From positions 62,001 to 126,000 of the forward strand of contig JAJYLB010000004.1 of the NCBI GenBank assembly GCA_021788095.1: DNA of 64,000 nt, written 5' to 3'. Numbering within the stretch: position 1 is the first letter of the stretch; the number at the start of each line of letters is the position of its first letter. A program made the position numbers and the translations under genes. Below, in pieces: positions 1 to 10,966 of the stretch. The notes beneath the pieces were generated by a model. The model ran no database searches. It had not been told where the DNA came from and was given only the letters and a program-made list of their open reading frames with translations. Origin of the DNA: Acidobacteriota bacterium. Its GTDB lineage: Bacteria > Acidobacteriota > Terriglobia > Acidiferrales > UBA7541.

Positions 1-1
1 G

Positions 2-1429
2 GTCTTCCCCTTCCTGCGCGGGCGAATCTCCCGCCACGAGCGCGTGATTGGGAGCTTCCGCGATCTCCCGGAGGTGCGGCGCTTCGTCAACTCGCGGGAC
101 GCCCAGCGGCTGGCGCACCTGGGCACGAGCTGTCCGGACCACTTTGTCCGGACGAAGATCCGCCCTCTGTTTGTGGCCTGGGATCCCGCGCGCGACACCG
201 CGGCCGCTCTCAGAGAGTTGCTCGACAAGGAGCTCGCCGATTACCGGCGGGAATACGAGGAGTACTACCGCAGTTTCGCCGCGCCGGATTCACCCGCCAT
301 GCGCAATCCCCATCCCACGGTAGTGCTGATTCCCGGCATCGGGATGTTCACGTTTGGGAAGAGCAAGATGGAGGCCCGGCTGACCGGTGAATTCTACGTG
401 AACGCCATTCACGTGATGGAAGGGGCCACGGCCCTGGAAAGCGGTCCGCCACCGAAGACGTTGCCGCAAGCGGGCAGAGCCGCGTCCACCGAGGCGTTCG
501 AGGTCTATCACAACTACGTGGCCTTGCCCCCGAAGGAAGCGTTCCGAATCGAGTACTGGCCGCTCGAAGAAGCCAAACTCCGCCGCCAGCCGCCGGAGAA
601 GGAGCTGAGCCGCAAGGTAGCGTTCGTGGCCGGTGCCGGGCACGGCATCGGCCGAGAGACCGCGTTGCTCGCGGCGCGGCGCGGCGCGCACGTCGTTGCC
701 GCCGACCTCGACGAAGAAGCCGCCAAAACAGCGGCGCGAGAGGTGGCGGAAATCGGCGGGCCGGATGCGGGCGCGGCCGCCGTCTTCAATATCCGCGACC
801 GGAATTCGGTGCGCGCGGCGCTCGCACAGGCTGTCGAAAACTTCGGCGGAATCGACATCCTGGTGAATACGGCCGCCTTGTTTCCCGCGCCCCCCGATGG
901 CCAGGTTACGGATGAAGACTGGCGGCTCACGCTCGACATCAACGTGACGGGAAACCACCTCTTGGCTTCGGAAACCGAGACGATCTTCCGCCTGCAGGAG
1001 CTTTCGGGAGCCATCGTGCTCACCAGTTCCGCCAATGCGGTGGTGGCCAAGCGGGGTAGCGAGGCTTACGACGTCAGCAAGGCCGCGGTCAACCACCTGG
1101 TGCGCGAGCTGGCGATACGGCTGGCGCCCGGGGTGCGGGTGAATGCCATTTGTCCCGCCACCGTGGTCAAGGGCTCCACGATGTTCCCGCGGGAGCGCGT
1201 CCTCGCCTCGCTCGCCAAATACGGCCTCGATCACAGTGAGGCGGAATCGACCGAGGATCTGCGGAGCGAGCTGGCGCGCTTCTATGCCCAAAGGACGCTG
1301 ACCGGCGAGAGCATCGATCCGGCGGATTGCGCCGAGGCGATCCTTTTCCTGGCCAGCGACCGCTCCCGCCGCACGACAGGCCACCTGTTCCCCGTGGACG
1401 GAGGCCTCGTCGAAGCGTTTCTAAGATGA
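2..1429 (+). CDS. rhaEW: Bifunctional rhamnulose-1-phosphate aldolase / short-chain dehydrogenase (5' partial)
   Basis: The reading frame is open to the first bases of the window, so the GTG at 44 is not the real start and the N-terminal part of the aldolase domain lies outside. The remaining N-terminal third (motifs FVNSRDAQRLAHLGTSCPD and TKIRPL) matches the class II aldolase half of the bifunctional RhaD/RhaE-type enzymes. From about residue 195 of the visible ORF a Rossmann short-chain dehydrogenase follows (VAGAGHGIGRETA glycine motif, NTAALFP, catalytic YDVSKAA, C-terminal PVDGG). The family cleaves rhamnulose-1-phosphate to DHAP and L-lactaldehyde and oxidises the lactaldehyde in the cytoplasm. 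The downstream rhaB, rhaT and rhamnosidase genes on the same strand support a rhamnose role. Rhamnose isomerase is not in the window and may lie upstream. Confidence 0.88.
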   Translation, partial: VFPFLRGRISRHERVIGSFRDLPEVRRFVNSRDAQRLAHLGTSCPDHFVRTKIRPLFVAWDPARDTAAALRELLDKELADYRREYEEYYRSFAAPDSPAMRNPHPTVVLIPGIGMFTFGKSKMEARLTGEFYVNAIHVMEGATALESGPPPKTLPQAGRAASTEAFEVYHNYVALPPKEAFRIEYWPLEEAKLRRQPPEKELSRKVAFVAGAGHGIGRETALLAARRGAHVVAADLDEEAAKTAAREVAEIGGPDAGAAAVFNIRDRNSVRAALAQAVENFGGIDILVNTAALFPAPPDGQVTDEDWRLTLDINVTGNHLLASETETIFRLQELSGAIVLTSSANAVVAKRGSEAYDVSKAAVNHLVRELAIRLAPGVRVNAICPATVVKGSTMFPRERVLASLAKYGLDHSEAESTEDLRSELARFYAQRTLTGESIDPADCAEAILFLASDRSRRTTGHLFPVDGGLVEAFLR

Positions 1430-1495
1430 GAGTTGGCGAGGCCGCGCTATTCATGAAGGCGATTATGGAAGACCCGGCAGCACCCGTGAGTGGTT

Positions 1496-1614
1496 TCATC
1501 CTGAGCCCGTTCGTTTCACTCAGAGTAAACTCCGCGAAGGATCCCGTGCGCTCGAGGGTGGGTCGGGACTTTTTGCCCCGAGGAACAGCATCGGGGCTCA
1601 GAATGACAGCTCGT
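1496..1614. repeat. Intergenic palindromic repeat, copy 1 (REP/BIME-like)
   Basis: The interval between rhaEW and rhaB carries terminal inverted repeats, TCATCCTGAGCCC at 1496-1508 and GGGCTCAGAATGA at 1594-1606, with an inner hairpin GCCCCGA/TCGGGGC (1575-1597). The first 48 bp recur in inverted orientation at 3256-3302 with about 85% identity by eye. No coding potential is evident. The TGTCATyCTGAGC core belongs to a dispersed repeat type common in acidobacterial and other soil genomes. Confidence 0.7.
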
Positions 1615-1683
1615 CTTGCGGTGCTGCGCGCATCCTTCGTAAATGAGGCGAGCTAGGAGATCGAGAGGAGCCTCGGAGAGAAG

Positions 1684-3135
1684 ATGGAAAGTCTCTGCTG
1701 CGTTGCCGTGGATCTGGGCGCCGCCAGTTGCCGTGTTTCCCTGGCCGAATGGAATGGCAGCGGGTGCCAGGTGCGCGCCGCGCATCGCTACGCGAACGGT
1801 CCCATCGAGCGCGACGGCCATCTTTGGTGGCAGCTCGACCGGCTTTGCCAGGGCACCGACGAAGGATTGCGCCGCGCGGCGGAACTCCTGCCAGACGGAA
1901 AGCGGAAAGTTGATTCGATGGGCGTGGACGGCTGGGCGGTGGACTACGTTCGGCTCGATCCGGCGGGAATGCCGCTCGAGAACCCCTTCTGCTATCGCGA
2001 TCCGCGCACGGAGACGGCCATGGCGGAGGTGTGGGCGCGGATCGGGCGGGAGCGGCTCTACGAGCTTACCGGGATTCAGTTCCTTCGCTTCAACACGCTT
2101 TACCAGCTCCACGCCGACCGGCGCGATGGCATCGAACCGGGCGCGGGCTGGCTCAACCTCCCGGAATTCCTCCTGCACCGCTACGCGGGGTTCCAACCGC
2201 AGACCGCCGTCTCGGAATACACCAATGCGACGCACACCCAGCTCGTGGACGCGCGCACGCGCAATTGGTGCGACGAAATTTTCTCGCGAGCAGGTCTCGA
2301 GCGCGCCGCTGCCCCGATGATCGTTGCCCCGGGGACTCCGTTGGGACCCGTGCGAGGCGAGATCGCGGCTCTCCCTGCCTACCAGGCGGCTCGGGTGATT
2401 GCCCCCGCCTGCCACGATACAGGGTCGGCCATCGCAGGAATTCCCGACGCCTCCGGAGACTGGGCCTTCCTCAGCTCGGGCACGTGGTCGCTCGTCGGAA
2501 CGGTGCTCGACGAGCCATGCACTTCGCCGGAGGCTCTCGCCGGGAACTTCACGAATGAGGGCGGAATCGGCGGGCAGATCCGATTCCTGAAGAACGTCAA
2601 TGGCATGTGGTTGCTCGAGGAGTGTCTGCGGGAGTGGCAGGCGGCCGAGGGCCGTTCCTGGTCGGTTGCCGAACTCGTCGCCGAGTGCGGGCGCCGTCCC
2701 GTACCCGTGGCCGTATTCAATGTTGACGCCGCCGATCTCATCCTTCCGGGGCACATGCCATCGCGGATCAACCGCGAGCTCGAAAACGCCGGTCACCCGC
2801 CCGTTCCGGAAGACGCGGCGCATGCGCCCGAGATGGCTGGGGTGATATTTGTCAGCCTCGCGGCCCGTTACGCCGAGGTACTGGAGGCGCTCCGTCGCGT
2901 TACGGGCCGGAACTTTCGGAATCTTTACGTGGTGGGTGGCGGGGCGCAAAATGCCTACGTCAACCGGCTGATCGCCGAACGCACGGGGCTCGAGGTCAAG
3001 CGTGGACCGGTGGAGAGTTCGACTCTCGGCAATCTGGCCGTGCAGTTCGCCTCGCTCGAGAGCGGGCCAAGCCATGTCACGCGAGACGCCGTCGCTCGTT
3101 GGGCCGCCCGGCTGAACCACGGAACCTGCGCTTAG
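1684..3135 (+). CDS. rhaB: Rhamnulokinase
   Basis: This FGGY-family carbohydrate kinase of 483 aa phosphorylates L-rhamnulose with ATP to rhamnulose-1-phosphate in the cytoplasm. The N-terminal VAVDLGAASCRVSLAEW is the phosphate-1 motif of RhaB proteins. GVDGWAVDYVRLD, CYRDPRTE and HDTGSAIAGIP follow in the expected order, and the C-terminal half has FLSSGTWSLVGT and the adenosine motif YVVGGGAQNAYVN. The length is normal for RhaB. The ATG at 1684 is preceded by a purine-rich GGAGAGAAG. It is the second of four same-strand rhamnose genes and sits between two inverted copies of an intergenic repeat. Confidence 0.93.
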   Translation: MESLCCVAVDLGAASCRVSLAEWNGSGCQVRAAHRYANGPIERDGHLWWQLDRLCQGTDEGLRRAAELLPDGKRKVDSMGVDGWAVDYVRLDPAGMPLENPFCYRDPRTETAMAEVWARIGRERLYELTGIQFLRFNTLYQLHADRRDGIEPGAGWLNLPEFLLHRYAGFQPQTAVSEYTNATHTQLVDARTRNWCDEIFSRAGLERAAAPMIVAPGTPLGPVRGEIAALPAYQAARVIAPACHDTGSAIAGIPDASGDWAFLSSGTWSLVGTVLDEPCTSPEALAGNFTNEGGIGGQIRFLKNVNGMWLLEECLREWQAAEGRSWSVAELVAECGRRPVPVAVFNVDAADLILPGHMPSRINRELENAGHPPVPEDAAHAPEMAGVIFVSLAARYAEVLEALRRVTGRNFRNLYVVGGGAQNAYVNRLIAERTGLEVKRGPVESSTLGNLAVQFASLESGPSHVTRDAVARWAARLNHGTCA

Positions 3136-3164
3136 CGGTATGCCGCAAAAGGCGAAAATGCCAT

Positions 3165-3308
3165 GTCCGCCGCCGTTCGGCAGGCTCACGGCCCTGAGCG
3201 AAGTCGAAGGGCGGCGGACGAAGCATCCCGTCCTTTGGTCGAGAACAGAGGCCGAGATCCTTCGCGGGGTTTACCCCGCGTGGAACGAATGGGCTCAGGA
3301 TGACAGCC
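3165..3308. repeat. Intergenic palindromic repeat, copy 2 (inverted relative to copy 1)
   Basis: The rhaB-rhaT gap contains a hairpin GTCCGCCGCC/GGCGGCGGAC (3165-3174 with 3210-3219). Its loop carries the dispersed CCCTGAGCGAAGTCGAAGG type repeat. Next to it is the inverted copy of the 1496 element (3256-3302), whose centre on the minus strand is the near-perfect stem CGCGGGGT-AA-ACCCCGCG. Such structures can attenuate or stabilise polycistronic mRNA, but no function is shown. Confidence 0.7.
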
Positions 3309-3362
3309 AGGACAGGCCTCCTGCGGCATCCTGTTAGGGATCTCAAGGCCCTTGGGGGTGGC

Positions 3363-4388
3363 ATGAACAAGGTCGTAGGCATTGGCTTGGGGCTGGTGCT
3401 GCTGGGCGGGTTCCTGCAGGGGAGTTTTGCGCTTCCGATGAAGCCGATGACGCGCTGGCGCTGGGAGAATACGTGGTTGGTCTACGCCATTGCGGGCATG
3501 CTCATCCTTCCGTGGGTCATGGCTTGGATGACGGTCCCGCACCTTCCCCAGGCGTTCCTGGGCGCCCCCGGCCACATCCTGGCGGCGGTGGCGCTGTTCG
3601 GATTCGGTTGGGGCGTCGGTTCCACTCTCTTCGGGCTGGGCATCCATCGCGTGGGCATGGCCCTGACCTTCGCCGTTGTCCTGGGCATCACCGCCTCGCT
3701 CGGGTCGCTGTTGCCGCTCGCCGTTTTGCATCCGGAGGAGCTTCCAACCCGTCAGGGGGCCTTTTTGCTTGCCGGACTGGCCATTGTCATCCTGGGCATC
3801 GTTCTCTGCGCGCTCGCTGGCCGCCGGCGCGAGCGGGAGACGTCCAGGGAATCAGCCAAGACCGGCTCGGGAGGTTTCGGCGTCGGTCTGGCGATTTGCA
3901 TCCTTTCGGGAATCTTCTCCGCGATGCTCAATTTCAGCTTTGTGTTTGGCACGCCGCTCGATCAGGCGGCGCGGGCTCAAGGAGCTACGCCGGCCATGGC
4001 TTCCAACGCCATCTGGGCTCTGGCCTTGAGTGCAGGCTTCCTCGCCAATGCCGGCTATTGCGTCTACCTCTTGCAGAAGAACCGCACCTGGGGGCTCCTG
4101 ACACAGCCGGGCGTTCCCAAACGTTACTGGCTGGGGGCAATGGTAATGGGCTTGGTGTGGTTCTTCGGGATCTCGTTCTACGGAATGGGCGCCACGGAAC
4201 TGGGGGCGTTGGGGGGCGTATTAGGGTGGCCGGTATTTATGGCCATGAACATCATCGCCGCAAATCTGTGGGGCGCGGCCACGGGTGAGTGGAAAGGAAC
4301 CAGCCGAACCACCTATGGCTATTCCTGGGCCGGCATCTCGGCGCTGCTGATCGCGATTTATGTGATTTCGCGCGCCAGTGTGGCGTAG
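3363..4388 (+). CDS. rhaT: L-rhamnose/H+ symporter, RhaT family
   Basis: A 341-aa polytopic membrane protein of the RhaT branch of the drug/metabolite transporter superfamily, importing rhamnose across the inner membrane. About ten hydrophobic segments are visible. The N-terminal stretch LQGSFALPMKPMTRWRWENTW matches the RhaT signature where a tryptophan-rich loop follows TM1, and GFGWGVGSTLFGLGI and SNAIWALALSAGF are also typical. I chose the ATG at 3363 rather than the ORF-track start at 3300 because GGGGGTGGC lies just upstream and the protein then begins directly before TM1. It lies between rhaB and the GH78 gene on the same strand. Confidence 0.88.
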   Translation: MNKVVGIGLGLVLLGGFLQGSFALPMKPMTRWRWENTWLVYAIAGMLILPWVMAWMTVPHLPQAFLGAPGHILAAVALFGFGWGVGSTLFGLGIHRVGMALTFAVVLGITASLGSLLPLAVLHPEELPTRQGAFLLAGLAIVILGIVLCALAGRRRERETSRESAKTGSGGFGVGLAICILSGIFSAMLNFSFVFGTPLDQAARAQGATPAMASNAIWALALSAGFLANAGYCVYLLQKNRTWGLLTQPGVPKRYWLGAMVMGLVWFFGISFYGMGATELGALGGVLGWPVFMAMNIIAANLWGAATGEWKGTSRTTYGYSWAGISALLIAIYVISRASVA

Positions 4389-4541
4389 ACTACCGTACGC
4401 TCGGGCCTGCGCCGCGATCCGGGCTACTTTCGAAGCCCTGCCACCGGTAGCCTCGGCAGAAGGTTTTGCGCGCTCCGGCCCTGAGCCGGCTTCGTCGGAA
4501 ATCCAGGTTGCGCTGAAAACGAGCCTGGGGAGGGTCAAGCG

Positions 4542-7265
4542 ATGCGGGGAACGCGAAGAGTATGGAGCGGGGGAAATAAGAAGCTCTTGGGCGCGCTCGC
4601 CTTAGCCGGTCCTCTGCTCCTGGCCGCGCTTGTAGCTCCGGCGGCTGGCCCGGCGCCTCCCTCACCGCAGCATCTCCGCTGCGAATACCTGAAAGATCCG
4701 CTGGGCATCGACGTCTTAAAGCCCCGGTTCGGCTGGTGGCTGGAAGCCGCTCCCCGCGGCGAGACGCAGACGGCTTATCAGGTGCTGGTCGCCTCCCGTC
4801 GCGCCCTGCTACGCCAAGATCGCGGGGACCAGTGGGATAGCGGCGAGGTGCGTTCCAGCGATTCCACCGAGGTTGTCTACGACGGCAAACCGCTCCGCAG
4901 CGGGACCACGTACTACTGGAAGGTGCGCTGGTGGGATAAGGAAGGACAGCCGAGTCCGTATAGCGACCCAGCCCGGCTCGAAATGGGCCTACTCGACCGC
5001 TCCGAGTGGCAAGGGAAATGGATTGGCGGCGGGAACTTGCTGCGCAAAGAGTTCACCCTTGCCGGAAAGGTCGAACGAGCCCGCGTGTATATCACGGCCC
5101 TCGGCTATTACGAATTGCACATCAATGGGCGGAAAATCGGCCACGCAGCGCTCGATCCCGCATGGACGACGTATCCGAAACGCGTGCTCTACCGGACGTA
5201 CGATGTGACGGCCGCGCTGCACCCCGGGCCAAACGTGCTCGGGGTCATGTTAGGCGGCGGCTGGGCCACACAGACCGCCGGAGGACCCGGCTACTACCCG
5301 GCGCCGGCCCTCTTGCTTCAGATGAGCGTCGAATTGGCGGACGGCCGGCAATTGACCCTCGCCAGCGACGCTTCCTGGCTGACTCGCGCCGGCCCCATCG
5401 TGAGCGACAGCGTTTATGACGGCGAAGTCTACGACGCCAGGTTGAAAGAGCCGGGTTGGGATCGTCCCGGCTTCGCTGCTGCCGGCTGGCGGACTGCGCG
5501 GGTGGTTCCCGGCTCGAGCGGGAAGCTTTCGGCCGAAATGATGCCGCCCATTCGCGCGGTGGATACCCTGGCGCCCCAAAGCATGACGAGTCCCCGCCCG
5601 GGAGTCTACGTGTATGACTTCGGCCAGAATTTCTCCGGTTGGGCCGAACTGCGCGTGCGCGGTCCGCGTGGAACCCGGGTGGAGATGCGCTACGCGGAGC
5701 TGCTCTATCCCGATGGCACGATCGATCGCGAAAATCTCCGGCAGGCGAAGGCGCGTGACATCTATGTCTTGAAGGGGGAAGGAGTCGAAACTTACCAGCC
5801 CCGCTTCACCTATCACGGATTCCAGTACGTCGAGCTGACGGGCTTCCCGGGCGCGCCCAGCCTCGATACGCTGCGCGGGCGCGTCGTTCACTCCGCCGTT
5901 CGTCCTGCCGGAAGCTTCGTGGCTTCCAATCCGATCCTCAACCAAATTCAACATCTGATCCACTGGGGCCAACTCTCGAACCTGATGAGCGTACCCACCG
6001 ACTGCAATCAGCGCGACGAGCGCCAGGGCTGGATGGGCGACGCGCAAGCGTCTGCCCAGGAAGCCATGCTGAATTTCCAGATGGCCGCCTTCTATACCAA
6101 TTTCATTCGCGACATCCGCGACGCAGAGAAGGCCGACGGTGAAATTCCCGATACCGTTCCCCACAAATACGGGAGTTATCCGGGCGATCCGGCCTGGAGT
6201 TCGGCTTATCCCCTGCTCTGCTGGTACATGTGGCAGCAGTACGGCGATCGGCGCATCCTCGAGGAGAATTACGAAGGACTCAAAAAGTACGAATCCTATC
6301 TTGAGAGCCGGGCGCAGAATAACGTGCTTCGCTACAGCTATTATGGAGATTGGGTTGCCATCCAGCCCACGCCCGGCGCCCTGGTTTCGGATTTTTACTA
6401 TTACCGGGACACCGAGATCCTCGCTTCCGTCGCCAAAATTCTCGGGCAGGCCGCCGACGCCGCAACTTACTCAAGCCTCGCCGGGCAGATTCGGGCAGCA
6501 TTCAACGCGGCGTTTTTCAACACTTCCACCGGCGAGTACGCAAACGGCTCGCAAACGGCCAACGCCTTGCCGCTGTTTCTGAAACTCCCGCCACAGGGCC
6601 GCGGCGGAGCGGTGTTTGGGCACCTGCTGGACGATGTCGTCTATGGACACAACACGCACGTCACGACGGGCTTTATCGGCGTCAAGTACCTTCTGCCGGT
6701 TCTCACGATGTACGGCCAAAATGACGTGGCTTACGATCTGGCTACGCGAACCACGTATCCCAGTTGGGGTTACATGGTCCGCCGCGGGGCGACCACTCTG
6801 TGGGAACTCTGGCAGGACAAGACCGGCCAGGGAATGAATTCCCACAACCACATTATGTTCGGGAGCGTGGGCGCCTGGTTCTACCGGGCTCTTGGCGGCA
6901 TTGACCTTGCGCGCGGGAGCGAAGGTTACCGTCACATCGTCATTCACCCGCATCTACACGAGGATCTTCCCTGGGCCTCGGCCAGCGTCGATACCGTTCG
7001 AGGCCGTGTTTCCTGTTCCTGGACGCACGAACCCGGCCGAATCGAGATACGCGCGACGGTCCCCGCTAATGCCGACGCCACGGTAGCCGTTCCTCAGGAT
7101 CCCGAGATGACTCGCGTGACGATTCGGGAAGGCCATCGCGTGGTATGGCAGGACGGTCGTTTCGTCCCCGGCGATCCGGGCGTAACTTCCGCCGTCCGCC
7201 ATGGCGATGACTACGTTTTTTCCGTGGGCTCGGGCAGCTACGACTTCGCGCTCAGTGGGGAATGA
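4542..7265 (+). CDS. Alpha-L-rhamnosidase, glycoside hydrolase family 78, secreted
   Basis: A 907-aa enzyme that releases terminal alpha-L-rhamnose from polysaccharides or glycosides, supplying RhaT. It has an N-terminal signal peptide (LLGALALAGPLLLAALVAPAAG) and a fibronectin-like domain (TAYQVLVASRR). The rhamnosidase N domain (LHINGRKIGHAALDPAWT) and concanavalin-like part (YDFGQNFSGWAELRV) come next, then the (alpha/alpha)6 catalytic domain. The family catalytic acid region is NQRDERQGWMGDAQ, and the second acidic residue lies in TTLWELW. The C-terminal beta domain ends GSYDFALSGE. The ATG follows GGGGAGGG with good spacing. The last 11 residues are echoed at the end of the truncated kinase ORF at 10.9 kb. 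Confidence 0.92.
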   Translation: MRGTRRVWSGGNKKLLGALALAGPLLLAALVAPAAGPAPPSPQHLRCEYLKDPLGIDVLKPRFGWWLEAAPRGETQTAYQVLVASRRALLRQDRGDQWDSGEVRSSDSTEVVYDGKPLRSGTTYYWKVRWWDKEGQPSPYSDPARLEMGLLDRSEWQGKWIGGGNLLRKEFTLAGKVERARVYITALGYYELHINGRKIGHAALDPAWTTYPKRVLYRTYDVTAALHPGPNVLGVMLGGGWATQTAGGPGYYPAPALLLQMSVELADGRQLTLASDASWLTRAGPIVSDSVYDGEVYDARLKEPGWDRPGFAAAGWRTARVVPGSSGKLSAEMMPPIRAVDTLAPQSMTSPRPGVYVYDFGQNFSGWAELRVRGPRGTRVEMRYAELLYPDGTIDRENLRQAKARDIYVLKGEGVETYQPRFTYHGFQYVELTGFPGAPSLDTLRGRVVHSAVRPAGSFVASNPILNQIQHLIHWGQLSNLMSVPTDCNQRDERQGWMGDAQASAQEAMLNFQMAAFYTNFIRDIRDAEKADGEIPDTVPHKYGSYPGDPAWSSAYPLLCWYMWQQYGDRRILEENYEGLKKYESYLESRAQNNVLRYSYYGDWVAIQPTPGALVSDFYYYRDTEILASVAKILGQAADAATYSSLAGQIRAAFNAAFFNTSTGEYANGSQTANALPLFLKLPPQGRGGAVFGHLLDDVVYGHNTHVTTGFIGVKYLLPVLTMYGQNDVAYDLATRTTYPSWGYMVRRGATTLWELWQDKTGQGMNSHNHIMFGSVGAWFYRALGGIDLARGSEGYRHIVIHPHLHEDLPWASASVDTVRGRVSCSWTHEPGRIEIRATVPANADATVAVPQDPEMTRVTIREGHRVVWQDGRFVPGDPGVTSAVRHGDDYVFSVGSGSYDFALSGE

Positions 7266-7371
7266 GAAGATTTGTTTTATGGCGGGGGTTCGGCACCTGG
7301 GGTCCGGGCTATCTGACTCGGAATAAAGGAAAAGCCTCGTAAGCCCACATTTTCATTTTCAGCTCTCTCGG

Positions 7372-7527
7372 CAAACCTGCTGAAATTGGCCATCACCGAT
7401 ATCCATGCGAGTACGAGCTCGATGGGCTATTGGACGCGATCGGTGATCCCGCCCACCCCGAACATGAGGAACGGCGAGAAGACTCACGGGAAGGAGTGCG
7501 GCGCGTTACGCACGAGGGAGCCGCCTA
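7372..7527 (+). pseudogene. Remnant resembling plasmid pRiA4b ORF-3-like protein
   Basis: A 51-codon stretch ending at TAG reads KPAEIGHHRYPCEYELDG then LLDAIGDPAHPEHEERRED. The pattern of an aromatic/acidic helix followed by DPxHPEHEE is the conserved C-terminal signature of the pRiA4b ORF-3 family (PF07929, from memory). Nothing recognisable of the rest of the family precedes it, and no start with a ribosome site is visible, so I read it as a decayed fragment. The rest of the 307-base gap between the rhamnosidase and the kinase shows a TAGAAT box at 7530 and nothing else I can name. Confidence 0.45.
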
Positions 7528-7572
7528 GGGTAGAATCGCCGCTGCTCTGATTCTGGCACGGAGGCTTGCCAA

Positions 7573-10398
<2,826 letters not shown>

Positions 10399-10575
10399 CA
10401 ACCGTGATGTTCGTCGCGGGAACAAAGCTCGGCCGCGACGTTGCGCTGAAAGTTTTGCCAGCAGAGTTTGCCGCCGATGCCGTGCGCATGGGGCGTTTCG
10501 AGCGCGAAGCGAAGGTCCTCGCCTCTCTGAATCATCCAAACATCGCTCCGATATACGGGTTCGAGGATTCCAGTG

Positions 10576-10609
10576 GCGCGGGCTCCCGAACCTTCGGGAC
10601 TGCCCGCGC
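10576..10609. repeat. 34-bp hairpin repeat, copy 2
   Basis: This is the same nested inverted repeat as at 7835, GCGCGGGC/GCCCGCGC around CCCGAA/TTCGGG, again in frame in the truncated kinase. Confidence 0.65.
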
Positions 10610-10660
10610 GCTCGTTATGGAGCTGGTCGAGAGCCCAACCCTGGCGGAAAAGATCTCCGG

Positions 10661-10727
10661 TGTAGGGGCGACCCTTGTGGTCGCCCCAGCGCAAGAAACA
10701 AGGGCAGGCGCAAGGCCTGCCCCTACA
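10661..10727. repeat. 67-bp double-hairpin repeat, copy 2 (best preserved)
   Basis: Perfect ends TGTAGGGGC/GCCCCTACA enclose two hairpins, GGGGCGACC-CTTGT-GGTCGCCCC and GGGCAGGC-GCAAG-GCCTGCCC. It is exactly 67 bp, like the other two kinase copies. Confidence 0.8.
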
Positions 10728-10966
10728 AGAGAACAGGAAGTCCCGGTTGATGCGGCGCTGCCGATCGCAAAGCAGATTGCCGAAGGCCTCGAATACGCGC
10801 ACGAGCGCGCCATCGTCCATCGCGATTTGAAGCCGGCGAATGTGAACGTTACGCCGGAAGGCACGGTCAAGCTGCTGGATTTTGGCTTGGCGAAAGCGCT
10901 CGCAGCCGAGACCACGGGCAGCTACAACTGCGCCCTCAGCGGAGAATAAAGCGGCAACGCGGATTC

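Larger units (their letters stand above)
10407..10949 (+). pseudogene. Truncated Ser/Thr kinase paralogue
   Basis: The ORF track starts this frame at 10284 inside the preceding kinase, but homology begins only after the first kinase's stop (GTKLGRDVALKVLP). The glycine-rich ATP loop is missing. HRDLKPANV and DFGLAKAL are present, but the frame then leaves homology and stops 17 codons later, so the activation segment, APE motif and whole C-lobe are absent. Both hairpin repeats are retained. The last residues, GSYNCALSGE, do not belong to a kinase but resemble the C-terminus of the GH78 enzyme at 7265 (GSYDFALSGE, 29 of 36 bases identical by eye). It is probably non-functional. The ATG at 10407 lies 8 bp after the upstream stop, so coupled translation of a fragment is conceivable. 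Confidence 0.75.

Noticed and set aside
1516-3189. 557-aa minus-strand ORF opposite rhaB
   Set aside because: Shadow of rhaB and of the flanking repeats; no recognisable domain.
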